A DNA stretch of 59,803 nt. Origin: Nemertoderma westbladi. Taxonomy: Eukaryota > Xenacoelomorpha > Nemertodermatida > Nemertodermatidae. Location: contig JAUCBJ010004928.1 in NCBI GenBank assembly GCA_032718475.1, forward strand, positions 1 through 59,803, read 5' to 3'. Each line of letters starts with the position of its first letter. Positions within the stretch are counted from its first letter, which is position 1. The notes below the pieces were generated by a model, which had not been told where the DNA came from, did not search any database, and was given only the letters and a program-made list of their open reading frames with translations. A program made the position numbers and the translations under genes. Below are positions 49,101 to 52,185 of this stretch, piece after piece.

Positions 49101-52073
49101 TGATTTAGCGTCTCGGCAAGTGAACGAGAAGTCAACTAGGTTTCTCGCGTTCTCTAATGTGACTTCAAGGATTCCGCTCTCACCACAAAATAGCGGAAAC
49201 CTCAATGGCGTTATCGAAGATACCACGGTATAACGATCTAGACTGACATATTTAGTTTTTTACTGTAGGCCTCTAATTGTTGTGGCAGTGCGATTGTTGT
49301 GTTGCTAAGTAACATGTTGAGTCAGGTCTTTGAATTCAATGAGTGAATTAGGGTTCAATCGGTAAAACTTGATTTGGAAAATGGAAACACGAAACATAGG
49401 AGGCAAACGGGATATTTACTTACCCTAGGTACACACTCTGTCACAATCTAAACATATTCTCTACTACAAAAACCATCTAGGAAGTTGCTTGCAATTTGTT
49501 CAACCCTTGGTACTGTAGAACCCGGTAAAACCATCAATGGGTTGCTGAATGAATACTATTTTATTTAAATTATATATAACTGAAACTAAATTGATTAAAA
49601 TACTGACATTCAAGAAAGAGTTTTATTCCATTACCTTGTTTTCTCTGAGAAAGTTGAGGCACTTTTCGACATTTGAGAGAGAGTGGACTCTTGTGGGTTT
49701 CAGCATCACTGGTCGCTCGGAAAGCAATGACGTTTCGGATAACACAGACAGTAGCTGCAGTAAGATGATGCCGGATTGCGTGTCGGCTATTAGATCATTC
49801 ACTTCCACAGGAGGTGTTAACTAAAACAAAATATGTTACAAAAAGTGATTATCCTTTGACGATTTGGTTGTGCAATGTAATGTAATATAATGTATGAACA
49901 TAGTTGGTATTTCTTCTGACTTTCCTTATTTACATTAAGGTAAGAGGGTTTAGGTACGTTTGGAAGGTTTTTTCAATGGACATGTCTAATATGACGGGGT
50001 GAATAACACTCAGGTATTTTAAAGACCTCAGGGGGAACACCATCTACCCCACTGGCACGATTGGACTTAATGCTCTTTGCAGCAGCCTTGACTTCAGCAA
50101 AGAAGATATCGCCAATGGGAATATCTGGGAGTACAGACTCAAACACTTTTACTTCTATAAAGTTATCAGGCAATACCCTGTCATTATTGAGGAGCTTTTC
50201 AAAGTGGGCCTTCCAACAATTGAGGCGTCCAACTTCGTCATATATTTCCTCTAAATATTCTACGCCAACTTTACTTCTCCCTAATCCATCCTTATTTACT
50301 ATATGGCATTTTAATTTGGGGTAAAACCCATTACTCCTTTCTCAAACCTTTACGAACCAAAATTAATAAAATCATCCGATGTATCTCATTTTCTCATTAC
50401 CAATCATCATCAAACACTATCTATAAATCCTTGTCCATCTTACCTCTTCAGCTACTCTACAATCACCAAACCGCTTCACTTATGTAAGAATGTAACCAAC
50501 AACACAATTCCATCCTCTTCTTCCATAGGTAAAAGTTTCAAAAAAATATCTCACGGCTACTCCACTCGCTTGGCTCCCACCTCTGGTTTCATAGTTCCTA
50601 AAAGTCTGACTTGATTTTTCCCAACGTTCTATTCGCTACCAGGGCCCAACCATCTGGAACTCGATCCCCGCTGACATCAAATTAAAAAAAACGAAGCAAA
50701 CCTTCTCCAAGACCTACAAAATACATTTTCTAAATTCCCTATCTACTTCCAAAATGTAATTTTTTTTAATTTGTCTAAAATATGAAATACCTAAAATGTG
50801 AAATGTCTAAAAATCAAGAATGAGTACCAGTTAAATAACCGGGAGCAAAACTTGGGATAGGAGTAGCGCCCTCCCCTACCTTCGGGTATTTGCTATCGAA
50901 AAAGGAGCCTTCGGGTCGCCCCCGGCGTCGGCCGACTGTTTGCTTGCTTGCTACAATTTATAAGGTCCTGAATCTAGATAAGTAACTGAGTGTAAACCCC
51001 GGCGAAATAAAAAATATATATGTTTACCAATGACTCTCTTAGTCAATGATACCAGTTAACTTCACATCATGGATCAATTAATCCTGCCATCCAAAAGACC
51101 AGAATAAGCGGAAGTTATTATCCTTGAGTAAAATGGTAAATTTTGTTTGTATAATAATATATTTGGTGTTATGTTCTGTCTAGGAATATAATCATATGAA
51201 GTCCTGCATGCGCCATAGAGACAAATTAATTTATTTAAAATTTAAACATTTTGCACATTATTTCATTTATTTTACTAGTGGCGTGCGGTGCACGCGGGAT
51301 GGAAATATCCAATCTTCAGAACACTTCTATTAATTAATTAATACTAATATTTAAAAAAATAAATCACTTTGTTCCTTTAGGCCTGACAATGATCCAATTT
51401 TCTAAACCTACGTTTCCCTCTCATGATTCTAATTACACCAATTATTGTAGTACTATGTACAGTTGAAGGCCTACAATATTACTAAAATTCATTCACCTGG
51501 AATTAGTAATAAATTCACATTCGCCCATACCTTTACTGATAAGGCTATCAGCTGTATGAAATATGTAACACACACTAATGCTACCCTATGAAGAATTTAA
51601 AGTTTGTAAGGGGTGGAGTTTAGGCAGTAGGGTCTAAGCAAACAGTATGGGTGTACTAAGTACAATAATCTTGGTAGCCTCATCGATTTATACTGTACTA
51701 AGCCTGTGTAGAAATCCATTACATAAGCCATTTTTCATCAGGACACCAGCTGTTATTGGTGTTATTTTACCATTACGAATGGCACTTTTCGTTTATTTCA
51801 TTTTTTGCAAAATCTAATGACTCTATTTTTCTGAAAATTGCTAAAACACCCATTCACACCATACACTACAGGAGGGTAAAAAACAACACAATTGACCGGA
51901 TAGTTTTGGAGCCTTTCATGTGACAAACAGACAGACAGACAAAGAAACACACAAACAGACATGTTTTTTGTTTCTTTGTTTTCTGAAGATTTACAAATAA
52001 TATTGAATTACCTTCTTAAGATTTGTGTTAATCCATTTCTTGAAAGTTTTCTTTTGTACATTCTGGTGTTCGT
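897..52073 (-). CDS. Nesprin-like (SYNE1/SYNE2 family) gene, 5' and 3' incomplete, 15 exons
   Basis: Nesprins bind actin through a tandem CH head and carry a long spectrin-repeat rod to the nuclear envelope, where a KASH tail docks on SUN proteins. Seen here are CH1 (exons at 52.0, 49.7 and 44.1 kb), a short linker and CH2 (43.4 and 24.7 kb), then ten exons of spectrin-like helices with conserved Trp positions (for example [22 protein letters not shown]). The CH2 end with [19 protein letters not shown] favours nesprin over dystrophin or spectrin. The exons total 2,608 nt (about 869 residues) and all 14 junction phases match. The N-terminal start exon (beyond 52.07 kb), the rest of the rod and any KASH domain are not visible. 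Introns are swollen by satellites and retroelements. Confidence 0.85.
1642..1806 (-). CDS. Nesprin-like exon 14 (rod)
   Basis: The acceptor (attcttcag) precedes 1806 and the donor GTTTGT follows 1642. Entry phase 1 and exit phase 1 match both neighbours. It encodes 54 complete codons including [16 protein letters not shown] and [16 protein letters not shown], amphipathic helices. Confidence 0.78.
2299..2483 (-). CDS. Nesprin-like exon 13 (rod)
   Basis: The acceptor (ttttctag) precedes 2483 and the donor GTATGT follows 2299. The first base completes an Arg codon begun in the upstream exon; the exit phase is 1. The peptide [18 protein letters not shown] carries the conserved Trp of a spectrin-repeat helix A. 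Confidence 0.82.
2763..2962 (-). CDS. Nesprin-like exon 12 (rod)
   Basis: The acceptor (gattttag) precedes 2962 and the donor GTAAGT follows 2763. A nearer GT at 2770 was rejected because only the 2763 donor gives phase 2, which the next exon needs. The peptide starts [16 protein letters not shown] and ends RADEVS, with [15 protein letters not shown] as a typical helix B-C segment. Confidence 0.82.
3376..3419 (-). repeat. 22-bp tandem duplication of an exon end and its splice donor
   Basis: Two adjacent 22-bp units (3398-3419 and 3376-3397) differ at about three positions. Each holds the last coding bases GACGAG followed by GT. The upstream copy keeps the reading frame; the downstream copy does not. 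This is a miniature version of the large array in the preceding intron. Confidence 0.85.
3401..3493 (-). CDS. Nesprin-like exon 11 (rod), donor duplicated
   Basis: The acceptor (ttatttag) precedes 3493. The donor used here is GACGAG|GTTGGT after 3401, giving 31 whole codons in phase 0, matching both neighbours ([20 protein letters not shown], then ...HRPDE). A second copy of the exon end and donor, GACGAG|GTACAA, lies 22 bp downstream at 3379. Using it would shift the frame by one base. Confidence 0.8.
3494..4056 (-). other. Distal end of the donor-satellite intron
   Basis: This is unique AT-rich sequence between the 37-bp array and the next exon. It contains a short GC-containing stretch at 3,925-3,990 with a small inverted word (ggttcgatcacggaacc), but no exon or known element was recognised. 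Confidence 0.5.
4057..13846 (-). repeat. 37-bp tandem satellite made of an exon 3' end plus its 5' splice site
   Basis: Read on the minus strand, each unit is the last 26 nt of the exon at 14,089-13,818 (AGAGTATGCG...GTTAGAGGAG) followed by GTAAGTTGGAA, the start of its intron. The period is 37 bp, with a 34-bp variant in which gcatactc is replaced by a shorter tttc-containing string. The 9.8-kb array holds roughly 265 units. The common variant aactcacc changes the donor from GTAAGT to GTGAGT, also a consensus donor. At least three units near 12,850, 12,963 and 13,741 have lost it (ATAAGT). The first unit overlaps real coding sequence; the last abuts unique intron at about 4,057. Confidence 0.97.
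7085..11517. repeat. 2,187-bp tandem higher-order duplication within the 37-bp satellite
   Basis: Rare variants recur at a constant offset of 2,187 bp: gctcattt at 7,459 and 9,646, tcttttcaac at 7,981 and 10,168, ggatactc at 8,561 and 10,748, ttgtttgcat at 9,141 and 11,328, ttcgaactta at 7,361 and 9,548, acattttt at 7,164 and 9,351. The match breaks near 7,085/9,272 and near 9,331/11,518, so about 7.1-9.3 kb and 9.3-11.5 kb are two near-identical tandem blocks. Confidence 0.9.
13818..14089 (-). CDS. Nesprin-like exon 10 (rod), source of the donor satellite
   Basis: The acceptor (ttatccacag) precedes 14089; two bases complete a Gly codon begun upstream. The exon ends in phase 0 at GAGGAG (residues KSMRTMLEE) with donor GTAAGT. 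It encodes about 90 residues of spectrin-like sequence, for example [20 protein letters not shown] and [20 protein letters not shown]. Reading on past the native donor into the satellite stays open for only 22 codons, to a TAG at 13,751-13,749. Use of the donor one unit on would shift the frame by 37 nt, and donors further on would include that stop. Confidence 0.88.
14193..14384 (+). pseudogene. LINE reverse transcriptase fragment
   Basis: The frame contains [15 protein letters not shown] followed by [16 protein letters not shown], resembling motif A and the following helix of RTE-type non-LTR reverse transcriptases (usual form FVDFKKAFDS...YGIP). No upstream or downstream RT motif in the same family is visible, so it is an isolated remnant within the nesprin intron. 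Confidence 0.5.
14385..14974. other. Intronic stretch with an interspersed repeat
   Basis: 14,412-14,466 is repeated in imperfect form at 57,381-57,436 (gtttattgttttggttagaa, then gccactgtaacctg, then ctttcccttaat). Otherwise it is AT-rich with no recognised gene. Confidence 0.6.
14975..16948 (+). mobile_element. Broken non-LTR-type retroelement with zinc finger and nuclease-like C-terminus
   Basis: Reverse transcriptase motifs appear as [13 protein letters not shown] (about 15,036-15,074) and IWYLDD (about 15,120-15,137). An insertion at 15,139-15,407 then splits the YLDD motif from [20 protein letters not shown]. Further fragments follow in shifted frames: [17 protein letters not shown] (15,588-15,836), [20 protein letters not shown] (15,909 on), a Cys-rich segment HSCICCGK (about 16,370-16,390), and 16,457-16,948 with [20 protein letters not shown] and [20 protein letters not shown]. 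The D-x14-D spacing resembles the PD-x12-14-D motif of restriction-like endonucleases in R2-type LINEs, with P replaced by V here. Several frameshifts show that it is inactive. Family assignment is an inference. Confidence 0.65.
15139..15407. mobile_element. 269-bp insertion flanked by 8-bp direct repeats
   Basis: The RT frame around YLDD is interrupted by a block flanked by agacgatg (15,131-15,138 and 15,408-15,415). Removing one copy and the block restores continuity of the host element. No convincing terminal inverted repeats were found. An 8-bp target duplication would suit a hAT-type non-autonomous element. The insert holds the word ggggcgagccacgaa (about 15,343), also found at about 1,248. 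Confidence 0.6.
16949..17486. other. Junction sequence between two retroelements
   Basis: AT-rich sequence separates the plus-strand LINE remnant from the antisense Gypsy remnant. No LTR was recognised, although the Gypsy long terminal repeat and integrase would be expected here if that copy were complete. Confidence 0.5.
17487..19960 (-). mobile_element. Ty3/Gypsy-type LTR retrotransposon fragment (gag, protease, RT, RNase H)
   Basis: Minus-strand order matches a Gypsy polyprotein. The gag C-terminal part and zinc knuckle ([15 protein letters not shown]) lie in 19,916-19,480; a protease-like stretch lies around 19,430-18,870; reverse transcriptase and RNase H start lie in 18,816-17,867 ([18 protein letters not shown], then [15 protein letters not shown], then [10 protein letters not shown] in place of the usual Y-x-DD); and the RNase H end lies in 17,915-17,487 ([20 protein letters not shown], then ADAFSRAP). 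Frames are shifted between segments. No integrase, LTR or primer-binding site was found, so this is an internal, dead fragment. Confidence 0.85.
19961..20399. other. AT-rich intronic stretch
   Basis: No coding region or recognisable repeat was found between the Gypsy fragment and the next LINE end. Confidence 0.4.
20440..20707 (+). pseudogene. Second C-terminal fragment of the 15-17 kb LINE family
   Basis: Frames here give [16 protein letters not shown], then [20 protein letters not shown], then an RILGTI-like end. The order and spacing match [20 protein letters not shown]...[10 protein letters not shown] at 16,730-16,910. It is a truncated 3' end split by one frameshift. The stop codon is at about 20,705. 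Confidence 0.7.
21047..21242 (-). CDS. Nesprin-like exon 9 (rod)
   Basis: The acceptor (gtttttcag) precedes 21242 and the donor GTAAGC follows 21047. It enters in phase 0 and leaves in phase 1, as the downstream exon requires. It encodes [18 protein letters not shown] and later [20 protein letters not shown]. Confidence 0.83.
21492..21648 (-). CDS. Nesprin-like exon 8 (rod)
   Basis: The acceptor (tcccgaag) precedes 21648 and the donor GTAATT follows 21492. The first base completes an Arg codon; exit is phase 0. [20 protein letters not shown] carries the Trp of a spectrin-repeat helix A, followed by [16 protein letters not shown]. Confidence 0.85.
21840..22132 (+). mobile_element. LINE 3' tail, copy 1 (RTE-like end with TAG microsatellite)
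   Basis: The frame at 21,830-22,090 encodes [16 protein letters not shown] and later [17 protein letters not shown], a pattern seen at the C-terminus of RTE-like LINE ORFs (RLRFAGHC...GRP...L..DTGL). The copy ends in a (tag)n run at 22,120-22,135, as RTE-like elements often end in short microsatellites. It is severely 5'-truncated. Confidence 0.65.
22737..22891 (-). CDS. Nesprin-like exon 7 (rod)
   Basis: The acceptor (tctgaatag) precedes 22891 and the donor GTCAGT follows 22737. It enters in phase 0 and leaves in phase 2. It encodes [20 protein letters not shown] and [19 protein letters not shown], strongly helical and charged. Confidence 0.85.
22908..22953. repeat. Three copies of a 17-bp direct repeat
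   Basis: The word aacgtatattgttctag recurs three times (the last incomplete) immediately upstream of the exon 7 acceptor on the minus strand. It is a small local duplication with no assigned function. Confidence 0.8.
23210..23362 (-). CDS. Nesprin-like exon 6 (rod)
   Basis: The acceptor (ttgtttgtag) precedes 23362 and the donor GTCTGTGAG follows 23210, giving 51 codons in phase 0 at both ends. It encodes [20 protein letters not shown] and [20 protein letters not shown], the start of the spectrin-like rod after CH2. Confidence 0.85.
23363..24039. other. Intronic AT-rich stretch
   Basis: Unique intron with no exon, RNA gene or recognised element. Short inverted 'ccatgatgatggctag / taaccatcaccatccc' sequence near 23,790-23,835. 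Confidence 0.4.
24040..24570. repeat. CCCACC-rich irregular tandem repeat
   Basis: Degenerate units of the type cctacctacccagtgtcccaccca recur on both sides of a LINE tail (24,132-24,393). The array runs up to the splice donor of exon 5 (GTGGGTGGGG read on the minus strand), so it begins within the first bases of the intron. Confidence 0.8.
24132..24393 (+). mobile_element. LINE 3' tail, copy 2, embedded in the CCCACC array
   Basis: This is collinear with the tails at 21.9 and 26.7 kb (cagcctcatggagtgaat, then gcatggtggacagcccatg, then agggagttgtggcgg) but carries many substitutions to C, mostly A to C. Its terminal (tag)n has become tcgtcgtcgtag. It lies inside the CCCACC minisatellite, with gtgtcccacc on both flanks. 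Confidence 0.75.
24571..24859 (-). CDS. Nesprin-like exon 5: most of CH2
   Basis: The acceptor (catttatag) precedes 24859 and the donor GTGGGT follows 24571. The first base completes an Arg codon; exit is phase 0. It encodes [40 protein letters not shown] and [20 protein letters not shown], the core of a second calponin-homology domain. Together CH1 and CH2 form the F-actin-binding module. The segment from IPRLLDP to the end is very close to nesprin-1. Confidence 0.92.
24860..25455. other. Intron start with LINE-like 3' tail
   Basis: Intron sequence. From about 25,020 it carries cagttcagttcagtttagtt and a tttatttatttatttc run, probably the 3' untranslated tail of the antisense LINE remnant at 25,456-25,745. 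No host exon is seen. Confidence 0.4.
25456..25745 (-). pseudogene. CR1/Jockey-like LINE C-terminal fragment
   Basis: Minus-strand frames give [17 protein letters not shown] and [18 protein letters not shown], followed by [12 protein letters not shown]. This resembles the common C-terminal pattern of CR1-group LINE reverse transcriptases (GPxLWNSLPxxI...S...FK..LK..L). It is truncated and frameshifted. Confidence 0.5.
25746..26286. other. Intronic stretch
   Basis: No gene recognised. It contains a ctccatctccgtctccgtct run near 25,862-25,882. Confidence 0.4.
26287..26545. repeat. Degenerate tandem repeat, five units of about 44-55 bp
   Basis: Units begin near 26,287, 26,342, 26,394, 26,449 and 26,493 with ttcagtatttctcatgctg-like sequence and end with ...cagctctt-like sequence. 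The copies are quite diverged, suggesting an old minisatellite. Confidence 0.65.
26668..27024 (+). mobile_element. LINE 3' tail, copy 3
   Basis: This is collinear with the 21.9-kb tail (ctccgctttgtaggatat, ggcagcctcatggagtgaat, gccggcatagcattctta) and ends in tagtagtag near 27,012-27,020. An extra segment at about 26,900-26,985 separates two partial copies of its terminal part, including a second 'agctggcatagcat'. Confidence 0.7.
27351..27503. repeat. Imperfect palindrome (fold-back element)
   Basis: The left arm at 27,351-27,418 (cgtatttactaccaggttat ... atgttattaaac) pairs with the right arm at 27,436-27,503 (gttaaataacatgtcc ... ataacctggtaataaatat). The loop is about 17 bp, rich in ctcggcttccttcgcctc. 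Arms of about 67 bp with roughly 80-85% match indicate a hairpin-forming non-autonomous element. Confidence 0.8.
27504..28599. other. Intronic stretch with CATATG/CACATG-rich segment
   Basis: No exon recognised. 28,200-28,520 is dense in catatg, cacatg and atatgtgc words, giving several small palindromes. Confidence 0.4.
28600..32595. repeat. 22-bp / 42-bp minisatellite array (TTGACKTAGCTATCTCATTATA)
   Basis: The base unit is ttgac(t/g)tagctatctc followed by attata, with a longer variant joining a shorter unit ending tctcaacat to ttgacttaactatattatta. Landmark variants (tatcgcatt at about 30,131, 30,957 and 31,910; gctacctc at 30,513, 31,338 and 32,291) recur at offsets of about 825 and 953 bp, showing higher-order duplication. 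The array stops at an LTR retrotransposon at 32,596 and resumes after it. Confidence 0.95.
32591..32595. repeat. Target-site duplication, left copy
   Basis: actat, matched by 37,216-37,220 directly after the 3' LTR. Confidence 0.85.
32596..32854 (+). repeat. 5' LTR (259 bp)
   Basis: It begins tgtagtgagtgaaagctcaa and ends gatctacacaacaca. It is 44 bp longer than the 3' LTR because of extra tactgcagtactgc-type repeats at about 32,682-32,760. Outside that region the LTRs are nearly identical, so insertion is fairly recent. Confidence 0.92.
32903..33877 (+). pseudogene. Gag polyprotein with one in-frame stop
   Basis: The start is the ATG at 32,903, 48 bp after the LTR. The frame is interrupted by TAA at 33,176-33,178 but stays open in the same frame to TAG at 33,875-33,877. 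The N-terminal half contains [20 protein letters not shown], a capsid-like segment. The C-terminal part is Gly/Arg-rich and has two CCHC zinc knuckles, [14 protein letters not shown] and [14 protein letters not shown] (about 33,615-33,740), which bind retroelement RNA. Confidence 0.85.
33841..35967 (+). pseudogene. Pol: protease, reverse transcriptase, RNase H, start of integrase
   Basis: The pol frame is -1 relative to gag and is open across the gag stop from about 33,841, so expression by ribosomal frameshifting is plausible. The protease has [12 protein letters not shown] near 33,945. The RT has [22 protein letters not shown] and [10 protein letters not shown], where F-R-D-D replaces the usual Y-x-D-D. 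RNase H starts at WTDAS and is cut by TAA at 35,395-35,397; the frame continues to 35,967. An HHCC-type integrase finger begins ([13 protein letters not shown]) but its Cys pair is missing. Confidence 0.85.
36003..36860 (+). pseudogene. Integrase core and C-terminal domain, one in-frame stop
   Basis: In a different frame from the preceding pol ORF. The catalytic triad can be read as [13 protein letters not shown] and NPVERVHR (D, D, E). A TAA at 36,267-36,269 interrupts between the second and third residues. Downstream are an SH3-like C-terminal segment ([20 protein letters not shown]) and an acidic tail ([18 protein letters not shown]). About 30-100 nt encoding the zinc-finger end appear lost before 36,003. 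Confidence 0.82.
36984..37000 (+). promoter_or_regulatory. Polypurine tract
   Basis: gaaaaaactggggggga ends directly at the 3' LTR; this is the usual second-strand primer site of LTR retroelements. Confidence 0.85.
37001..37215 (+). repeat. 3' LTR (215 bp)
   Basis: Begins tgtagtgagtgaaagctcaa and ends gatctacgcaacaca, followed by the actat target duplication at 37,216-37,220. Confidence 0.92.
37216..37376. repeat. Continuation of the 22/42-bp minisatellite
   Basis: The same units as at 28.6-32.6 kb resume immediately after the LTR element, including a tatcgcatt landmark. The array therefore predates the insertion. Confidence 0.92.
37377..37627. other. AT-rich spacer and probable LINE 3' UTR
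   Basis: A ttatt-rich sequence at 37,555-37,627 abuts the antisense LINE ORF end and probably belongs to its 3' tail. Confidence 0.4.
37628..39051 (-). pseudogene. LINE reverse transcriptase, split by a frameshift near 38,570
   Basis: The N-terminal part (39,000-38,581) has finger motifs (YRPISLLP) and catalytic motif A ([10 protein letters not shown]). The remainder (38,560-37,628) holds motif B ([17 protein letters not shown]), the F-ADD catalytic box and thumb-to-C-terminal sequence with [16 protein letters not shown]. The first residues of the 39,051 frame ([12 protein letters not shown]) are foreign and come from the insertion. Confidence 0.85.
39005..39130. mobile_element. Short unidentified insertion in the LINE
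   Basis: Between LAHL (39,140 side) and [11 protein letters not shown] (39,000 side) the RT frame is interrupted by about 120 bp carrying caccctggtttgccattcca and an end rich in taagtaagtaag. Boundaries are approximate and no clear target duplication was seen. Confidence 0.45.
39710..40351 (-). pseudogene. LINE endonuclease (EEP family)
   Basis: The frame holds [30 protein letters not shown] and STLDHIITN, the catalytic hallmarks (GDFN, DH) of apurinic-like endonucleases that nick target DNA in Jockey/CR1-type LINEs. The first residues (STSLS-like glutamine-rich repeats) are low complexity. Confidence 0.85.
40348..40605 (-). pseudogene. PHD-like Cys/His cluster at the start of LINE ORF2
   Basis: [11 protein letters not shown] followed by [15 protein letters not shown] gives a Cx2C...Cx2C...Hx2C spacing resembling a PHD/RING-type zinc binding fold. 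Its frame overlaps the endonuclease frame by four bases. Confidence 0.6.
40874..41730 (-). pseudogene. LINE ORF1 (L1-like coiled coil, RRM and C-terminal domain)
   Basis: The start ATG is at 41,730. Frames show a helical segment ([20 protein letters not shown], about 41,610-41,550), an RRM-like stretch ([20 protein letters not shown], about 41,330-41,270) and the C-terminal [18 protein letters not shown] (around 41,230-41,170). This order is that of L1-type ORF1 RNA-binding proteins. Frameshifts near 41,420 and 41,640 disrupt it. Confidence 0.65.
41846..42262 (-). pseudogene. DUF4806-like domain remnant
   Basis: The peptide [20 protein letters not shown] followed by [20 protein letters not shown] resembles DUF4806, a domain seen in many invertebrate multicopy proteins of presumed transposon origin. 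More C-terminal residues include [20 protein letters not shown]. No transposase is recognisable nearby. The match is from memory of the pattern and is tentative. Confidence 0.4.
42414..42752 (-). other. Low-complexity ORF upstream of the DUF4806-like remnant
   Basis: A 112-codon minus-strand frame rich in Ser, Asn and Gln. It may be part of the same broken gene, since a second frame through 42,450-42,280 contains [20 protein letters not shown]. Function unknown. Confidence 0.25.
42753..43331. other. Intronic stretch rich in CATATG and CACATG words
   Basis: No exon seen. Repeated tgtaggcctac-like words occur at 42,765 and 42,876. Confidence 0.4.
43332..43492 (-). CDS. Nesprin-like exon 4: CH1-CH2 linker and start of CH2
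   Basis: The acceptor (attaactag) precedes 43492 and the donor GTAACT follows 43332. It enters in phase 0 and leaves in phase 2, completed by the first base of the 24.86-kb exon. It encodes [20 protein letters not shown] (linker) and [16 protein letters not shown], the first helix of CH2, matching nesprin-1 (AKKALLKW). Confidence 0.9.
43493..44028 (-). other. Intron between nesprin-like exons 3 and 4
   Basis: 536 bp of intron with an AT-rich 5' half; no element recognised. Confidence 0.5.
44029..44121 (-). CDS. Nesprin-like exon 3: C-terminal part of CH1
   Basis: The acceptor (atttggcag) precedes 44121 and the donor GTCAGT follows 44029; 31 codons in phase 0. It encodes [16 protein letters not shown] and [14 protein letters not shown], the classic DIVDGNP...LGLIWxIILxFQ end of a type-1 CH domain. 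Confidence 0.93.
44122..45399. other. Intron upstream of the Ulp1-RT element
   Basis: AT-rich. A (ta)n tract lies at 45,092-45,115. No gene or terminal repeat of the adjacent retroelement was identified. Confidence 0.4.
45400..45633 (+). pseudogene. N-terminal part of the Ulp1 protease domain, frameshifted
   Basis: The frame encodes [20 protein letters not shown] followed by [13 protein letters not shown], the substrate-binding start of a C48 (Ulp1/SENP) protease, usually L..L....WLND..I......L. It ends at TGA at 45,631. The main ORF starts four bases earlier in another frame, and a third frame carries the intervening residues, so there are two frameshifts between about 45,595 and 45,690. 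Confidence 0.7.
45630..48473 (+). CDS. Ulp1 (C48) protease - reverse transcriptase fusion ORF of a retroelement
   Basis: 947 codons. Residues 1-130 hold the C48 catalytic residues: His25 (VHWVLVVIH), Asp42 (HIDSLG), Gln91 and Cys92 (SYQCGAFVC). A Cys/His cluster ([20 protein letters not shown], about 187-206) follows, then a Ser/Thr/Pro-rich linker to about 270. The reverse transcriptase begins near 578 ([20 protein letters not shown]), with motif A Asp649 ([13 protein letters not shown]), motif B Gln704 ([12 protein letters not shown]) and motif C Asp737-Asp738 (WCADDSAAA). The C-terminus is [12 protein letters not shown]. Ulp1-RT joining is known from NeSL and related LINEs; this RT resembles a widespread invertebrate family. 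No endonuclease or integrase was recognised. The ORF is intact apart from the Ulp1 N-terminus. Confidence 0.85.
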   Translation: MKDGQANSTSLTLTVFFPVNVENVHWVLVVIHPKMGLIRHIDSLGNYANTFKPITEEIIRWLTLEAERRCIPLKKFTTEPPLSRCQFNSYQCGAFVCRFAKAVIEGGSLTEVDDPDAQAYREFLLKEIESTATITQAILYPSTNAQQETTVSTTFSSNPDVEVSHPSEATDPGTNTDTSSHPAKSECQVCRDSIPVNLTGLLRKHGRPTTCTGSGKPWAHSSPSKSTTDPLPSTQVPTTQPPESTAHHLSADDPAQQPMPSNSDTTDFGRNWLTSRQTTDLDPDGLMMTAYGANLVGKGEPPDELFHQGRRATQVHGGKYRLSVGAVGLDIVELLASKVTALVRGLQHNEADARSERILLADSLLLHRDHRVVKVSDIRRLLTRRAQQWRSGQIEALLQEAEKCSAKFPTDQCSSRRPPGDEREHTIHVFTRLMLEGKVWSAVRWVMGHETGGVLDPNSAINTPGGTTTVFDILGSKHPQAVPPQEGSLLNAEEEPPNRVEVDVTASHIEAAARRLHGGAGPVGSDSTRWSDYLLRYGGHSERLREAISGLAREMASRVIPWEILRALLSSRLITLDKCPGVRPIGIGECLRRILAKSMAIANGDDVTDTCGAEQLSAGTSAGVEAAIHTMSGIFDEHSGEGWGVLLVDAVNAFNSLNRTAALWNARHLWPRCSLFLFNCYRGHSILIISGTEAILFSEEGMTQGDPLAMLLYATSVLPLIRRLRVIPDILQNWCADDSAAAALLAKLLEWFKELLHIRPTVGYFPEPTKCNVVEAPQFIDEARVVFRDHPVNIVTGCRFLGGFVGGEERGVFNPQTQVLIDIRLVNLDAESYVGRTPMSVLESAEDQKIRLYAEAAWARRADFAAFVVSCDGVLVPHADKILRIIAHRLHRSWQRPYSTVMGWVRLRDQFAILRGASHCIRGSRMKWRSGLGLEDGAGLPVPPIDM
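48474..49634. other. Retroelement 3' flank and intron
   Basis: AT-rich. A minus-strand frame at 49,226-48,978 ([17 protein letters not shown]) and a plus-strand frame at 49,033-49,233 overlap, and neither is recognised. No poly(A) tail or target duplication for the Ulp1-RT element was found. Confidence 0.35.
49635..49820 (-). CDS. Nesprin-like exon 2: CH1 core
   Basis: The acceptor (ttgttttag) precedes 49820 and the donor GTAATG follows 49635; 62 codons in phase 0. It encodes [20 protein letters not shown], then [20 protein letters not shown], the actin-binding core of CH1 (usual form DL..DGV.LL.LLEVLSG...R.H...N....L.FL). Confidence 0.9.
49973..50285 (-). pseudogene. RTE-like LINE fragment (RT N-terminus)
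   Basis: The frame has [19 protein letters not shown], the start of an RTE-type reverse transcriptase (A....NKAPGxDGIPxE), preceded by [15 protein letters not shown]-like sequence. It is cut on both sides; the next piece (50,290) belongs to a different LINE on the opposite strand. Confidence 0.65.
50290..50760 (+). pseudogene. CR1/Jockey-like LINE C-terminal fragment
   Basis: Scattered frames include [20 protein letters not shown] and [14 protein letters not shown], collinear with the CR1-type end at 38.0-37.7 kb ([33 protein letters not shown]). It is 5'-truncated with many frameshifts. A GC-richer tail follows to about 50,950, possibly its 3' UTR. Confidence 0.65.
50761..52011. other. Intron between nesprin-like exons 1 and 2 of those seen
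   Basis: It holds the LINE 3' tail (ccttcgggtatttgctatcg and ccttcgggtcgcccccggcg at about 50,880-50,930), an acagacagacaga microsatellite near 51,930, and otherwise AT-rich sequence. Confidence 0.5.
52012..52073 (-). CDS. Nesprin-like exon 1 of those visible: start of CH1
   Basis: The acceptor (attttgcag) precedes 52073 and the donor GTAATT follows 52012. Two bases complete a split codon, then 20 codons read [20 protein letters not shown]. This matches the first helix of nesprin, spectrin and dystrophin CH1 domains (VQKxTFTKWIN). The start-codon exon must lie further right; no convincing candidate was found. Confidence 0.9.
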
Positions 52074-52185
52074 CTGCAAAATAATAAAACGTTAATAATA
52101 ATTAATATAAATTAAGTTTTTTTTTAGCAAAGCAAAATATAATTGCAAAAACATAAATATGTTGTCTCCAGCTGATGTTTAGGGC